NCBI GenBank assembly: GCA_033032865.1
Contig: JAWHQI010000612.1
Coordinates: forward strand, 371,001-435,000
Direction of reading: 5' to 3'
Length of the DNA: 64,000 nt
From: Dactylorhiza incarnata
Lineage: Eukaryota > Streptophyta > Magnoliopsida > Asparagales > Orchidaceae
Below are positions 38,916 to 53,100 of the stretch, one piece after another; position 1 is the stretch's first letter; each line of letters opens with the position of its first letter. The notes under the pieces were generated by a model, which was not told the origin of the DNA, made no database searches, and saw only the letters and a list, made by a program, of their open reading frames with translations. A program made the position numbers and the translations under genes.

Positions 38916-39124
38916 ATTGGTGCAAAGAAGGATTCACTAATAATATAAGCTGAAAAATAACTCAGTATGCATGAAGGAAACAATTAAATCAACAGGAACC
39001 TGATTTTTGAAGTACTAAAAAAAATAAGAGAATTTACAAACACTAAATTAAAACAAATGCGATACACAAATGGAAAAGACTTTATCTCTTGTCGCTCTCT
39101 CTCAAGCAACTCACACGACTGTGT
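38916..39124 (-). other. Leader of the Ty3/gypsy-type element
   Basis: About 210 nt between the primer site and the zinc-knuckle ORF start. No motif identified; it would hold the packaging signal. Confidence 0.4.
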
Positions 39125-39142
39125 TCCCTGACAACGGCGCCA
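39125..39142 (-). other. Primer binding site, Asp tRNA
   Basis: The minus strand reads TGGCGCCGTTGTCAGGGA, six bases inside the 5' LTR. Sixteen of 18 bases are complementary to the 3' end of plant Asp tRNA. This site is typical of Tat/Athila-group Ty3/gypsy elements. Confidence 0.85.
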
Positions 39143-39148
39143 AAAACT

Positions 39149-40548
39149 TGATGCGCAAATCTCGCACACCGATATAAGCGGTAGCTAGACTGCGGCACGA
39201 AACGGTAGTGTACCGATCGTTCAAGTAATATAAAACGAGGAGTAATCCCCGAGTATCGAATCTCTCAAGGAACACAGTAAGGTGGAGTTAACGTTCGAGG
39301 AAGGACTTGAGATGGAAGTCCTTTACGTCGGATGGATGCGGAAACGGGGGATTTGGATTGTGAAAAATAAAAAGAAAATGTTACAACTACTCCTATGCAG
39401 GCCTTGAGCGCACTACTTCACCGGGCGGATGGATTACTACACGGGCCGCTATGCACCGATTCGCTACGCGGATGGAAGAGAAGGCAAGCGGATGGAGTGG
39501 GTCGCACCGGCGGAATGAGGGTCGCAAGCACCTCGTCACAAAGCTCACACATAGCAATTGCTAGTGCAGCCAAACCACACACTCACACCATAAATACCAC
39601 AAGAACTCACCTCAAGCACTCATACACAAATAGTAACATAGCATAACAATGAAATAACTATTAAATCAAGTGCAGAGTACAAACATCATCATAAATAGAA
39701 GATTACATTACAAGCAACAATAACCTAAGAAGAGAAACATGCAAGAGATACAACCGAATCCGGAGGCTTGCTGTAGATTCACGGTAGGAATCGTCGGGTT
39801 GTCAATCCACGTCCTAGCTCAGTCCCAGCTATCGTCCGGGGTAGAGGAGGGCTGTCACTTCCTCCCAATGGACCCGTCTTCTCCGGTAAGCTACAATCCG
39901 GCCATGTCCGTTGCGAAGAACTCCTAGCTTGGCGATGAAGATGAGTGTATAATCCTCTCCCTAAAGCACTTGGATGATGCGATGTGGCCTCGGGCAAAAG
40001 GTGGAGGAAGAAGTGAAGAAACGGAGCTGGAACTCCCCTTGCGGCGGAAGAAATCGCGAAACTAAAATCTGTACAAAAAACCTAAAAATCGCAGTTTAAA
40101 TAGAAAAGTTGCAGAATTTGTTCATGCACGATCAAACGCACGACCGTGCGTTTAAACGCACGACCAGAATCCGAAAGTTGTTTTGGGCCATAAATGAATG
40201 CGCACGATCGCAGCCGATCATGCGTGAGTAAAACGCACGACCATGCGATTCATGCAGACATGAAAACTGGGCAATATTGATGATCTAACCACCTGCACAG
40301 CACCAAACACACAGCTGGGAATACTCTTCCAGCTCAATCCAAATGCATAAAAAGGGTTGGGGAGCACCCTGTGCTTACCCACAACAAACATAGTGCGCAA
40401 TTGCACACTAAATTAGGCCCAAAGAGTGCAATTTGTGAAGAAATGTGTTCAAGCGAAGTTTAAGCGATAATGAACTAAAAGATAAGTGCAAATGCCTGAA
40501 AACTAGCCCAGGTGAGTCCGAAAAAGTGTATATAAATGGGACTCATCA
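39149..40548 (-). repeat. 5' LTR of the Ty3/gypsy-type element
   Basis: 1400 bp, followed on the minus strand by the Asp-tRNA primer site. A TATA-like CTATTTAAAC lies at 40094-40103 on the minus strand, with the CpG-rich palindromic motifs (40125-40255) upstream of it. This is the promoter-bearing copy. Confidence 0.92.
40094..40103 (-). promoter_or_regulatory. Possible TATA box of the 5' LTR
   Basis: CTATTTAAAC on the minus strand, about 450 bp into the LTR and just downstream of the palindromic CpG motifs. Imperfect match, so tentative. Confidence 0.35.
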
Positions 40549-40553
40549 ATAAA
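40549..40553. repeat. Target site duplication ATAAA, right copy
   Basis: ATAAA directly after the terminal CA at 40548; satellite resumes with the continuation of the left-flank monomer order. Confidence 0.85.
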
Positions 40554-43500
40554 CTCCTAGATAAAACCCTAAATAAACTCCTAGATAAATCCCTAAATAA
40601 ACCCCTAGATAAACTCATATACCCCTAGATAAACCCCTAGATGAACATCTTGATAAACTTCTAGATACATCCCTAAATTAATTAATAGATAAACCCATAG
40701 ATAAATTTATATATAAACCCCTAGATAAACCCCTAAATAAACTACTAGTTAAACCCGTGATAAACCCCTTGATAAACCCCCTAGATAAACACCTATATAA
40801 ACTCCTAGATAAACACATGTATAAACTCCTAGATAAACCCATCGATAAACTCATAGATAAACCCATAGATAAATCCCCAGATAAACCCCTAGATTATCTC
40901 CTAGATAAACACCTAGATAAACTCCTAGATAAACCCCTAGATAAACCCCTAGGTAAACCCCTAGAAAAATACCTATGTAAACCCATAGATAAAACCCTAG
41001 ATAATCCCCTAGATAATTCACTAGATAAACCCCAATATAAACTCCTAGATAAGCTACTAGATAAACCCCTAGATAACCCACTAGATAAACCCCTAGATAA
41101 ACTTGTAGATAAACCCCTATATTAAACCCTAGATTAACTCCTAGATAAGCCCCTAGAAAAACCCATAGACCCCTAGATAAACCCCTAGATCAAACCCTAG
41201 ATAAACTCCTAGATAATCAACTATGTAAATTTATAAACAAACCTCTAGATAAACTCTTAGACGAACCCCTCGATAAACCCCTAGATAAACTCCTAGTTAA
41301 ATTTGTGATAAACCCTTAGATAAACCCACAGATAAACCCCTAGATAAACTCTTAAATAAAACCCAAGATAAACCCCTAGATAATCCCCTGGATAAACCAA
41401 TTGACAAACCCCTAGATAAATCTACGATAAACCCATAGATAAACTCTTAGATAAACCACTAGATAAACCCTAGATGAACCCCTGGATAAACTCCTAGATA
41501 AACTCATAGATAAACACCTAAGTAAATTTATAAATAAACCTCTAGATAAACTCCTAGACGATCCCCTCGATAAACCCCTAGATAAACTCCTAGTTAAATC
41601 TTTGATAAATTCAAAGATTAACCTATAGATAAACCCCTAAATAAACTCGTAGATAAACTCCTAAATAAACCCCGTAGATAAACCCCTAGATAAACCCTAA
41701 ATAAACCCCCAAGATAAACTCCTAAATAAACCCCCTAGATAAACCCTTAGATAAACACCTAGATAAACCCATAGATAAACCCCTAGATAAATTCCTAAGT
41801 AAAACACTAGATAAACACCTAGATAAACCCCTTGATAATCCCCTAAATAAACCCATAGATAAACCCCTAGATAAACCTCTATATAAACTCCTTGATAAAC
41901 CCCTGGATAAATCTCTATAAAACCACCAGAAAAACCGCTAGATAAACCCACAAACCCCCTATATAAACCCATTCATGAACCCCTAGATAAACTCCTATAT
42001 AAACGCCTAGATAAACACCTACATAAATCTATAGATAAACCCCTAGATAAATCTATGATAAACCCTTCAATAAACCTATAGATAAACCTTTAGCCCTAGA
42101 TAAACACCTAGATAAACTCCTAGATAAACCCCAAAATAAATTCCTAAATAATTCCCTAGATACACCCCTTGATAAACCCCTAGATAATACCCTAGATAAC
42201 GCCCAAGATAAACCTCTAGATAAACTCCAAGATAAACACCTAGATAAACCCTTAGATACCTAGATAAACCCTAAAATAAACCCCTAGATAAACCCATAAA
42301 AAACCACTAGATAAACCCTTGATAAACACCTAAATAAACACTAGGTAAACCCTATAGTTAAACCCTTAAATAAACCTCTAGATAAACCCCTAGATAAACC
42401 CCTATATAAACCTCTTAAATAAACTCAAGGATAAAACCCAAGATATACCCCTAGACAAACCCATAGGTACTCTCCAATATAAATCCCTAGATAAAAATAT
42501 AAAAAATTCCCTAGAGAACCTCTTAGATTAACCCCTAAATAAACCACTAGATAAACCCCTAGATAAATTGATAGATAAACCCCTCGATAAATTGATATAT
42601 AAACCTCTAGATAAACTCCTAGATAAACTCCTAGTTAAACACATGATAAACCCCTAGATATACCCATATAAAACCTCTAAGATAAACTCCTAGATAAACC
42701 CCTATATAAGCCCCAATATAAACCCCTAGATAAAACACTAGAAAAACCACTACAAACCCCTAGAATAATCCTCTAGAAACCCTTAGATAAACCCCTAGAT
42801 AAGCCCCTAGATAATCCCCTAGATTAACCCTTAGATTACCTCTAGATAAACCACTAAATAAACCCCTAGATAAACACTTAAATAAACCCCTAGATAAACA
42901 CCTAGATAAACGCATAAACCCATAAATAAACCCCTAAATGAACCCTTAGATAAACTCCTAGATAAACCCCTTGATAAACACTTAAGTAGATCTATAGATA
43001 AGCCACTTGATAAACTCCTAGACAAGACCCTAGATAAACCCCTAGATAAACTCCTAGTTAAATCTATGATAAACTCTTAGATAAACCCATAGATAAATCC
43101 CTAGATAAACCCCCTAGATAAAGCCCCGAGATAAACCCCTAGATAAACTCCTAAATAAACCCTATCTAAACCCCTAAATAAACCCCTTGATAAATGCCTA
43201 GATAAACCCCTAGATAAACCCCTAGACAAACTCCTAGATAAACCCCTATATAAACCCATTGTTGAACCCCTAGATAAACACCTATAAAAACACATAGATA
43301 AACACCTACATAAATCTATAGATAAACCCCTAGATAAATCAATGATAAACCCTTCGATAAACCCATAGATATACCATTAGCCCTAAATAAACACCTAGAT
43401 AAACCCATAAATAAATTTCTAAATAAACCACTAGATAAACCCCTAGCGAAACCCATTGATAAACTCCTAGAAAATCCCTATATAAACCCCTAAATAAACC

Positions 43501-46500
43501 TCTAGATAAATTTGTAGATAAACCTTAAGATAAACCATTTGATAAACCCGTAGATAAACCGATAGATAAACCCCCAAATAAACCCTTGATAAACACCTAA
43601 TAAACTCATAGGTGAACCCCTAGATAAACCCATAAATAAACCTCTAAATAAACCCCTATAAACCCCTTAAATAAACCAATGGATAAAACCTATGATATAC
43701 ACCTAGACAAACCCTTATATATTACCCTATATAAACCCCTAGATAAACTCCAAGATAAACCCCTAGATAAACCTTTAGATAAATCCATTGATAAACCACT
43801 AGATAACCCTAGGTAGACCCTTAAGTAAACCCCTATATAAACTCCTAAATAAACCCCTAGATAAACCCACATATAAACCACCTGGATAAACCCCTAGATA
43901 AGCCCCAAGATATACCTCTACACCAACACTTAGATAATCCCCTTTATAAACTACTAGATAAACCCCTAAATAACCCCTGGATTAACCCCTGGATTAGGCC
44001 CTTCATAAACCCCTAGATAAACACATAGATAAACCCTTAGATAAACACATAGATAAACCCCTAGATAAACCTCTAGATAAACACCTAGATAAACACCTAG
44101 ATAAACACCTAGATAAACACCTAGATAAACCCCTAGATAAATCCCTACATAAAACCCTAGATAAACCCCTTAAATAAACCCCACGATAAACCGCTAGATA
44201 AGCCCCTAGATAATCCCCTAGATAATCTCCTAGATAAACTCCTAGACAAACCTCTAGATGAACCCCTAGATAAACCAGTAGATAAACCCCCAAATAAACC
44301 ACTAGATGAACCCATAGATAAATTCCTAGATAAACCCCTAGATAAATACTTAAGTAGATCTATAGATAATCCACTAGATAAACTCCTAGACAAACCCCTA
44401 TATAAACCCCTCGATAAACTCCTAGTTAAAGCTGTGATAACTCTTAGATAAACTCATAGATAAATCCCTAGATAAACCCTAGATAAACCCCTAGATAAAC
44501 ATCTAAATAAACTCCTAAATAAATCCTTAATCCCCTAGATAAACCCTTAGATTTACACTTATATATTCCCCTAGATAAACCCTTACAAAAACCCTAGATA
44601 AACTCCTAGATAAACCCCTAAATAAACACATAAACCACTAGATAAACCCATAGATGAACCCCCTAGATAAACTCCTAGATAAACCCCTAGATAAAGACCT
44701 AAATAAATCAATAGATTAACCCCTAAATGAACCCCATGACAAACCCATAGATAAACCCCTAGTAAAATCTATGATAAACTCTTAGATAAACCCCTCGATA
44801 AACCTCTAGATAAACCCCTAGATATCCCCATAAATAAATACATTGATAAACCCCTAGAAAAACCCTAGATAAACACCTAAATAAACCCCTAGTAAACACC
44901 TAGATAAACCCCCAGATAAACTCCAAGTTAAACCCGTGATAACCCCTAGATATACCCATATATAAACCGTAAGATAAACCCTTGGATAAACCCTAGATAA
45001 ACCCCCAAATAAACCCCTAGATAAACCCCTAAATAAACTCCTAGATAAACCCCTAGAAAATCTCTTAGATAATCGCCTAAATAAACCCCTTGATAAACCT
45101 CTTGATTAACCCCTAGATAAACCCCTAGATAAACTTCTAGATAAACCCCTAGATAAACCCATAGATAATCCCATAGATAAACCCATAGATAAACCCTTAG
45201 ATAAACCCCTAGATAAACACCTAACTAATCCCCTAGATAAACCTCTAGATAAACCCATATATAAACCCCTAGATAAACCCATTGATAAACTCCTGGATAA
45301 ACCACTAGATAAACTCATAAACTCCTAGATAAACACCTAGATGAACCCCTAGATAAACTCCTAGATAAATCCCAAGATAAACACCTAAATATTTCTATAG
45401 AAAAACCCCTAGATACAACCCTACACAAACCCCATAATAAACCTCTTATTAAATCTGTGATAAACCCTTAGATAAACCCATACCTAAACCCTAGATAATC
45501 CCATAGATAAATGCCTAGATAGACCTCAAAATAAACCCTTGTATAAACCCCTAGATAAACTCCCATATAAACTCATAGATAAACTCATAGATAAACCGCT
45601 AGATAAACCCTTGATAAACACCTAAATAAACCCATAGGTAAAACCATAGGTAACACTTAGGTAAACCCCTATATAAACCCCTAAATAAACCTCTACATAA
45701 ATCCATATATATATACCCTTAGATAGAACCCTAGATAAGCCCCAAGATATACCCCTAGATATACCCTTATATAATCCCTTACATAAACTGTTAGATAAAT
45801 CCACTGATAAACCCCCAGATAAACTCCTAGATAAAACCCTAAATAAACTCCTAGATAAATCCCTAAATAAACCCCTAGATAAACCCATATACCCCTAGAT
45901 AAACCCTAGATGAACACCTAGATAAACTTCTAGATACATCCCTAAATTATTTAATAGATAAACCCATACATAAATTGATATATAAACCCCTAGATAAACC
46001 CCTAAATAAACTACTAGTTAAACCTGTGATAAACCACTAGATAAACCCCCTAGATAAACACATATATAAACTCCTAGATAAACCCCTTGATAAACTCATA
46101 GATAAACCCATAGATAAACCCCCAGATAAACCTCTAGATTAACTCCTAGATAAACCCCTAGATAAACTCCTAGATAAACCCCTAGATAAACCCCTAGGTA
46201 AACCCCCTAGAAAAATACCTAGATAAACCCATAGATAAAACCTTAGATAATCCCCTAAATAATTCCCTAGATAAACCCCAATATAAACTCCTAGATAAGC
46301 TACTAGATAAACCCCTAGATAACCCACTAGATAAACCCATAAATAAACTTGTACATAAACCCCTATATTAAACCCTAGATTAACTCCTAGATAAGCCCCT
46401 AGAAAAACCCATAAACCCCTAGATAAATCCCTAGATGAACCCCTAGATAAACTAATAGATAATCAACTAAGTAAATTTATAAACAAACCTCTAGATAAAC

Positions 46501-47659
46501 TCTTAAACGAACCCCTCGATAAACCCCTAGATAAACTCCTAGTTAAATCTGTGATAAACCCTTAGATAAACCCACAAATAAACTCCTAGATAAACTCTTA
46601 AATAAAACCCAAGATAAACCCCTAGATAAACACCTAGATAAACCCCTGTATAACCCCATTGACAAACCCCTAGATAAACCCCTAGATAAATCTACGATAA
46701 ACCTATAGATAAACCCTTAGATAAACCACTAGATAAACCCCTACATGAACCCCTAGATAAACTCCTAGATAAACTCATAGATAAACACCTAAGTAAATTT
46801 ATAAATAAACCCCTAGATAAACTCCTAGTTAATTCTTTGATAAATCCATAGATTAACCTATAGATAAACCACTAGATAAACCCATAGATAAACTCCTAGA
46901 TAAACCCCCTAGATAAACCCTAAATAAACCCCCTAGATAAACCCCTAGATAAACTCCAAAATAAACCCCCTAGATAAACCCTTGGATAAACACCTAGATA
47001 AACTCATAGATAAACTTCTTGATAAACTCCTAGATAAATTCCTAAGTAAAACCCTAGATTAACACCTAGATAAACCCCTTGATAATCCCCTAGATAAACC
47101 CATAGATAAACCCCTAGATAAACCTCTATATAAACTCCTTGATAAACCACTGGATAAATCTTTAGAAAACCACCAGAAAAACCCCTAGATAAACCCACAA
47201 ACCCCTATATAAACCCATTCATGAACCCCTAGATAAACTCCTACATAAACACCTAGATAAACACCTACATAAATCTATTGATAAACCCCTAGATAAATCA
47301 ATGATAAACCCTTCGATAAACCTATAAATAAACCTTTAGCCCTAGATAAACACCTAGATAAACCCCTAAATAAATTCCTAAATAATTCACTAGATAAACC
47401 CCTTGATACACCGCTAGATAATACCCTAGATAACGCCCAAGATAAACCTCTAGATAAACTCCAAGATAAACCCCTAGATAAACCCTTAGATACCTAGATA
47501 AACCCTAAAATAAACCCCTAGATAAACCCATAAAAAACCACTAGATAAACCCTTGAGAAACACCTAAATAAACACTAGGTAAACCCCTGGTTAAACCTCT
47601 AAATAAACCTCTAGATAAACCCCTAGATAAACCCCTATATAAACCTCTTAAATAAACTC

Positions 47660-50180
47660 AAGTATAAACCCCATGATATACCCCTAGACAAACCCTTAGG
47701 TACTCTCCTATATAAATCCCTAGATAAACCCCTAGATAAATCTATAAAGCAATCACAGGAGAACCTCTTAGATTAACCCCTAAATAAACCACTAGATAAA
47801 CCCCTAGATAAATTGATAGATAAACCCTTCGATAAATTGATATATAAACCTCTAGATAAATTCCTAGATAAACTCCCAGTTAAACACATGATAAACCCCT
47901 AGATATACCCATAGATAACCGCTAAGACAAAACTCCTATATAAACCCCTATATAAGCCCCAATATAAACCCCTAGATAAAACACTAGAAAAACCACTACA
48001 AACCCCTAGATAAATCCTCTAGAAACCCCTAGATAAACCCCTAGATAAGCTCCTAGATAATACCCTAGATAATCCCCTAGATTAACCCTTAGATTAACCT
48101 CTAGATAAACCACTAAATAAACCCCTAGATAAACACTTAGATAAACCCCTAGATAAATAACTAGATAAACCCATATATAAACCCCTAAATGAACCCTTAG
48201 ATAAACTCCTAGATAAACCCATAGATAAACACTTAAGTAGATCTATAGATAAGACACTTGATAAACTCCTAGACAAACCCCTAGATAAACCCCTAGATAA
48301 ACTCCTAGTTAAATCAATGATAAACTCTTAGATAAACCCATAGATAAATCCCTAAATAAACCCCCTAGATAAAGCCCCAAGATAAACCCCTAGATAAACT
48401 CCTAAATAAACTCCTATCTAAACCCCTAAATAAACCCCTAGATAAATGCCTAGATAAACCCCTAGATCAACCCATAGACAAACTCCTAGATAAACCCCTA
48501 TATAAAACCATTGATGAACCCCTAGATAAACTCTTATAAAAACACCTAGATAATCACCTACATAAATCTATAGATAAACCCCTAGAGAAATCTATGATAA
48601 ACCCTTCGATAAACCCATAGATATACCATTAGCCCTAGATAAACACCTAGATAAACTCCTAAATAATTCCCTAGATAAACCCCATGATAAACCCCTAGAT
48701 AATACCCTAGATAAACCTCTAGATAAACTCCTAGATAAACCCCTAGATAAACCCTTAGATAGACCCCTAGATAAACCCTAAATAAACCCCTAGATAAACC
48801 CATAGAAAAACCACTAGATAAACCCTTGATAAACACCTAAATAAACCCTAGGTAAACCCCTAGATAAACCCCTAAATAAACCTCTAGATAAACCCCTATA
48901 TAAACCTCTTAAATAAACCCATGGATAAACCCCAAGATATACCCCTAGACAAACCCTTAGGTACACTCCCCTATATAAACCCCTAGATAAACCCACAGAT
49001 AAATCTATAGAAAAATCCCTGGATAACCTCCTAGAAAAACCCCTAGATAAACTCCTAGATAAACCACTAAATTAACCCCTTTGATAAACCCCTAAAAAAT
49101 TGATAGATAAACACCTGGATAAATTGATATATAAACCTCTAGATAAACCCCTAGATAAATTCCTAATTAAACATGTGATAAACCCCTAGATATACCCATA
49201 GATAAACTCTAAGATAAACTCCTAGATAAACCCCTAGATAAACCCCTAGATAAACCCCAAGAAAAACCCCAAGATAAACCCCTAAATAAACCCCTAGATA
49301 AACCCCTAGATAAACCCCTAGAAAAACCCCTAGATAAACCCCTACAAAAACCCCTAGATAAACCCTCTAGATAAACCCCTAGATAAGCCCCTAGATAATC
49401 CCCTAGATAAACCCCTAGATTAACCTCTAGATAAACTACTAGATAAACCACTAGATAAACCCATTGATAAACCCATAGATAAACCCCTAGATAAACACCT
49501 AGATAAACTTATAAACCCATATATAAACCCCTATACGAACCCTTAGAAAAACTCCTAGATAAATCTCTAGATAAACACCTAAGTAGATCTATAGATAAGC
49601 CACTAGATAAACTCCTAGACAAACCCCTAGATAAACTCCTAGTTAAATCAATGATAAACTCTTAGATAAATGCATAGATAAACCCCTAGATAAACCCATA
49701 TATAAACTCCTAAATACACCCCTATCTAAACCCCTAAATAAATCCCTTGATAAATGCCTAGATAAACCCCTAGATCAACCCTTAGACAAACTCCTAGATA
49801 AACCCCTAGATAAACTCCTTGTTAAATTTATGATAAACCCTTAGATAACCCATAGATAAACCCATAAATGAACCCCTAGATAAACCCTTAGATAAACTCC
49901 TAAATAAACCCCTAGATAAACTCATAGATAAATCCCTAGATAAACCCCGAGATAAATTCCTAAATAAACCACTAGATAAAATCATAGATAAACCCCTTGT
50001 AATCTACTAGATAATCATCTTGATAAACCCCTGGATAAATCTCTAGATAACCTCCTAGATAAACCCCTGGATAAACATCAGTTAAACCCACATATAAACC
50101 CCTAGATAAACCCCTAGATTAAACCCTAGACAAACCCCTATATAAACTCCTAGATAAAACCCTAGACAAACCACTAGATA
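47660..50180. repeat. Tandem pair of about 1.26-kb higher-order units
   Basis: The landmark monomer group at 47660 recurs at 48921. The upstream landmark TGATAAACCCTTCGATAAAC recurs near 47307 and 48595. The right end is approximate. Confidence 0.65.
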
Positions 50181-53100
50181 AACTCCTAGATAAACCCCTA
50201 GATGAATCAATGATAAACCCTTCAATAAACCCATAGAAATAACCTTAGATAAACCCCTAGATAAACCCCTAAATATATTTCTAAATAAACCACTAGATAA
50301 ACCCCTAGATAAACCCATTAATAAACTCCTAGATAATCCCTAGATAAACCTCTAGATAAATTCGTAGATAAACCTCAAGATAAACCCCTAGATAAACCCT
50401 TTGATAAACCCCTAGATAAACCCATAGATAAACCCCCAAATAAACCCTTGATAAACACCTAAATAAACCCATAGGTGAACCCCTAGATAAACCCCTAAAT
50501 AAACCTCTAGATAAACCCCTATAAACCCCTTAAATAAACCAATGGATAAACCCTAAGATATACCCCTAGACAAACCCTTAGATATTACCTTATATAAAGC
50601 CCAAGATAAAGTCCAAGATAAACCCTTAGAAAATCCATTGAGAAACCCCTAGATAACCCCTAGGTAGACCCTTAAGTAAACCCCTATATAAACTCCTAAA
50701 TAAACCCCAAGTAAACCCATATATAAACCCCCTAGATAAACCTCTAGATAAATACTTAAGTAGATCTATAGATAAACCACTAGATAAACTCCTAGACAAA
50801 CCCCAATATAAACCCCTCAATAAACTCCTAGTTAAAGCTATGATAAACTCATAGATAAACTCCTAGATAAAATTTTAAATAAACTCCTAAATAAACACCT
50901 AGATAAACCCCTTGATAAACCCCTAGATTAACGCCTAGATAAACACCTAGATAAACCCCTAAATCAATTCCTAAATTAACCACTAGATAAACCCCTAGAT
51001 AAACCCATTGATAAACCCCTAGATAAACCCCTAAATCAACCCCCAGATAAACCCCTGGTTAAACTCATTGATAAACATCTAAGTAAACCCCTAGATAAAC
51101 CCCGAGATAAACTCCTAGTTAAACCCGTGATAAACCCCTAGATATACCCATAGATAAACCCCTAGATAAACCCCTGGATAACCCCTAGATAAACCCCTAG
51201 ATAAACCCCTAGATAAACCCCTGGATAAACCCCAAGATAAACCCCTAGATATTCTCCTAGATAATCGCCTAGAAAATCTCCTAGATAAACCCCTAGATAA
51301 ACCTCATGATAAACCTTAGATAAACCCCTAGATAAACCCCCTAGGTAAACCACTAGATAAACCACTAGATAAACCAATAGATAATCCTTTAGATAATCCC
51401 CTAGATAAACCCCTAGATAAACCTCTAGGTAAACCCCTAGATAAACCCATATATAAACCCCTAGATTAACCCATAGATAAACTCTTAGATATACCCCTAG
51501 ATAATCTCATAAACTCCTAGATAAACCTCCAGATGAACCCCTAGATAAACACCTAAAAAATCTATAGATAAACCCCTAGATACACCCATAGACAAACCCC
51601 TAAATAAACCCCTTGTTAAATCTGTGATAAACCCTTAGATAAACCAATAGATAAACCCCAAGATAGTCCCCTAGATAAACCCCTAGATAGACATCTAGAT
51701 AAACTTCTAAATAAACCCATGGATAAACCCCTAGATAAACTTATATATAAAACCTTGGATAAACACTTCGATAAACCCCTAGATAAACCCTTAATAAACA
51801 CCTAAATAAACATATATTTAACCCATAAGTAGCCTTTAGGTAAACACCCATAAACACCCCTAAATAAACCCCTGGATAAACCCATGTATAAACTTCCTAG
51901 ATAAACCCCTAGATAAGCCCCAAGATGTACTCCTAGAAAACACTTAGATAATCCCGTATATAAACTGCTAGATAAATCCCTAAATAAACACATAGATAAA
52001 CACTTAGATAAATTCATTGATAAACTCCTAGATAAAACCCTAGATAAACTCCTAGATAAACCCCTAAATAAACCACTAGATAAACACATATACCCCTAGA
52101 TAAACCCCTAGATGAACCCCTAGATAAACCCCAAGAAAAATTGATAGATAAATCCCTAAATAAGTTGATATATAAACCCTTATATAAACCCCTTGATAAA
52201 CCACTTGACAAACTCCTAGATAAATCCCTAGACAAACTCATAAACCCCTAGATAAACCCCTAAATGAACCCCTAGATAAACGCTTAAGTAGATCTATAGA
52301 TAAACCACTAAATAAATTCCTAGACAAACCCCTAGATAAACTCATAGATAAACTCCTAGTTAAATCTGTGATAAACCCTTACATAAACCCATAGATAAAC
52401 GCCTAGATAAACCCATAGATAAACTTCTAAATAAAACCCTAGATAAACCCCTAGATAAACACCTAGATAAACCCCTAGACAAACTCCTAGATAAACCCCA
52501 AGATAAACCACTAGATAAATTCCTAAATTAACCACTAGATAAACCTCTTGATAAACCCCTAGATAATCCTCTAGATAAACTCCTAGATAAACACCTAAAC
52601 AAAACCCTAGATAAAACCTAATCCCCTAGATAAACATCAGATAAACCATAGATAAACCACTAGATAAACCCCTAGATAAACTCTTAGATAAACCCCTAGA
52701 TAAACCCATAAACCACTAGATAAACCCCTAGATGAACCCCCTAGATGAAATCCTAGATAAACACTTAGATAAATGCCTAAGTAAATCTATAAATAACCCC
52801 CTAAATAAACCCATAGAAAAACCTCTAGATACACCCCTAGTTAAATCTGTGGTCAACCCTTAGATAAAACCCTAGATAAACCTCTAGATAAACTCCTAGA
52901 TAAACCCCTGGATAAACCCCTAGATAAACCCCTAGATAAACCCATAGATAAACCCTAGATAAATAACTAAATAAACCCCTAGTAAACCACTAAATAAACC
53001 CCTAGATAAACTCCTAGTTAAACCCGTGATAGACCCCTAGATAAACCTATAGATAAACCTCAAGATAAACCCCGAGATATACCCCTAGATAAAACCCTGG

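Larger units (their letters stand above)
34467..40548 (-). mobile_element. Ty3/gypsy-type non-autonomous LTR retrotransposon, complete ends
   Basis: A 6.1-kb element in minus orientation with LTRs at 39149-40548 (5') and 34467-35873 (3'), ends TGATGAG...GCATCA, and ATAAA duplications at 34462-34466 and 40549-40553. The primer site matches Asp tRNA, as in the Tat/Athila group. The purine tract is GTCTGGGGGTG. The 3.3-kb interior encodes one zinc-knuckle protein with no protease, reverse transcriptase, RNase H or integrase. The LTRs differ at only a few percent of positions, so insertion was probably recent. Confidence 0.92.
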
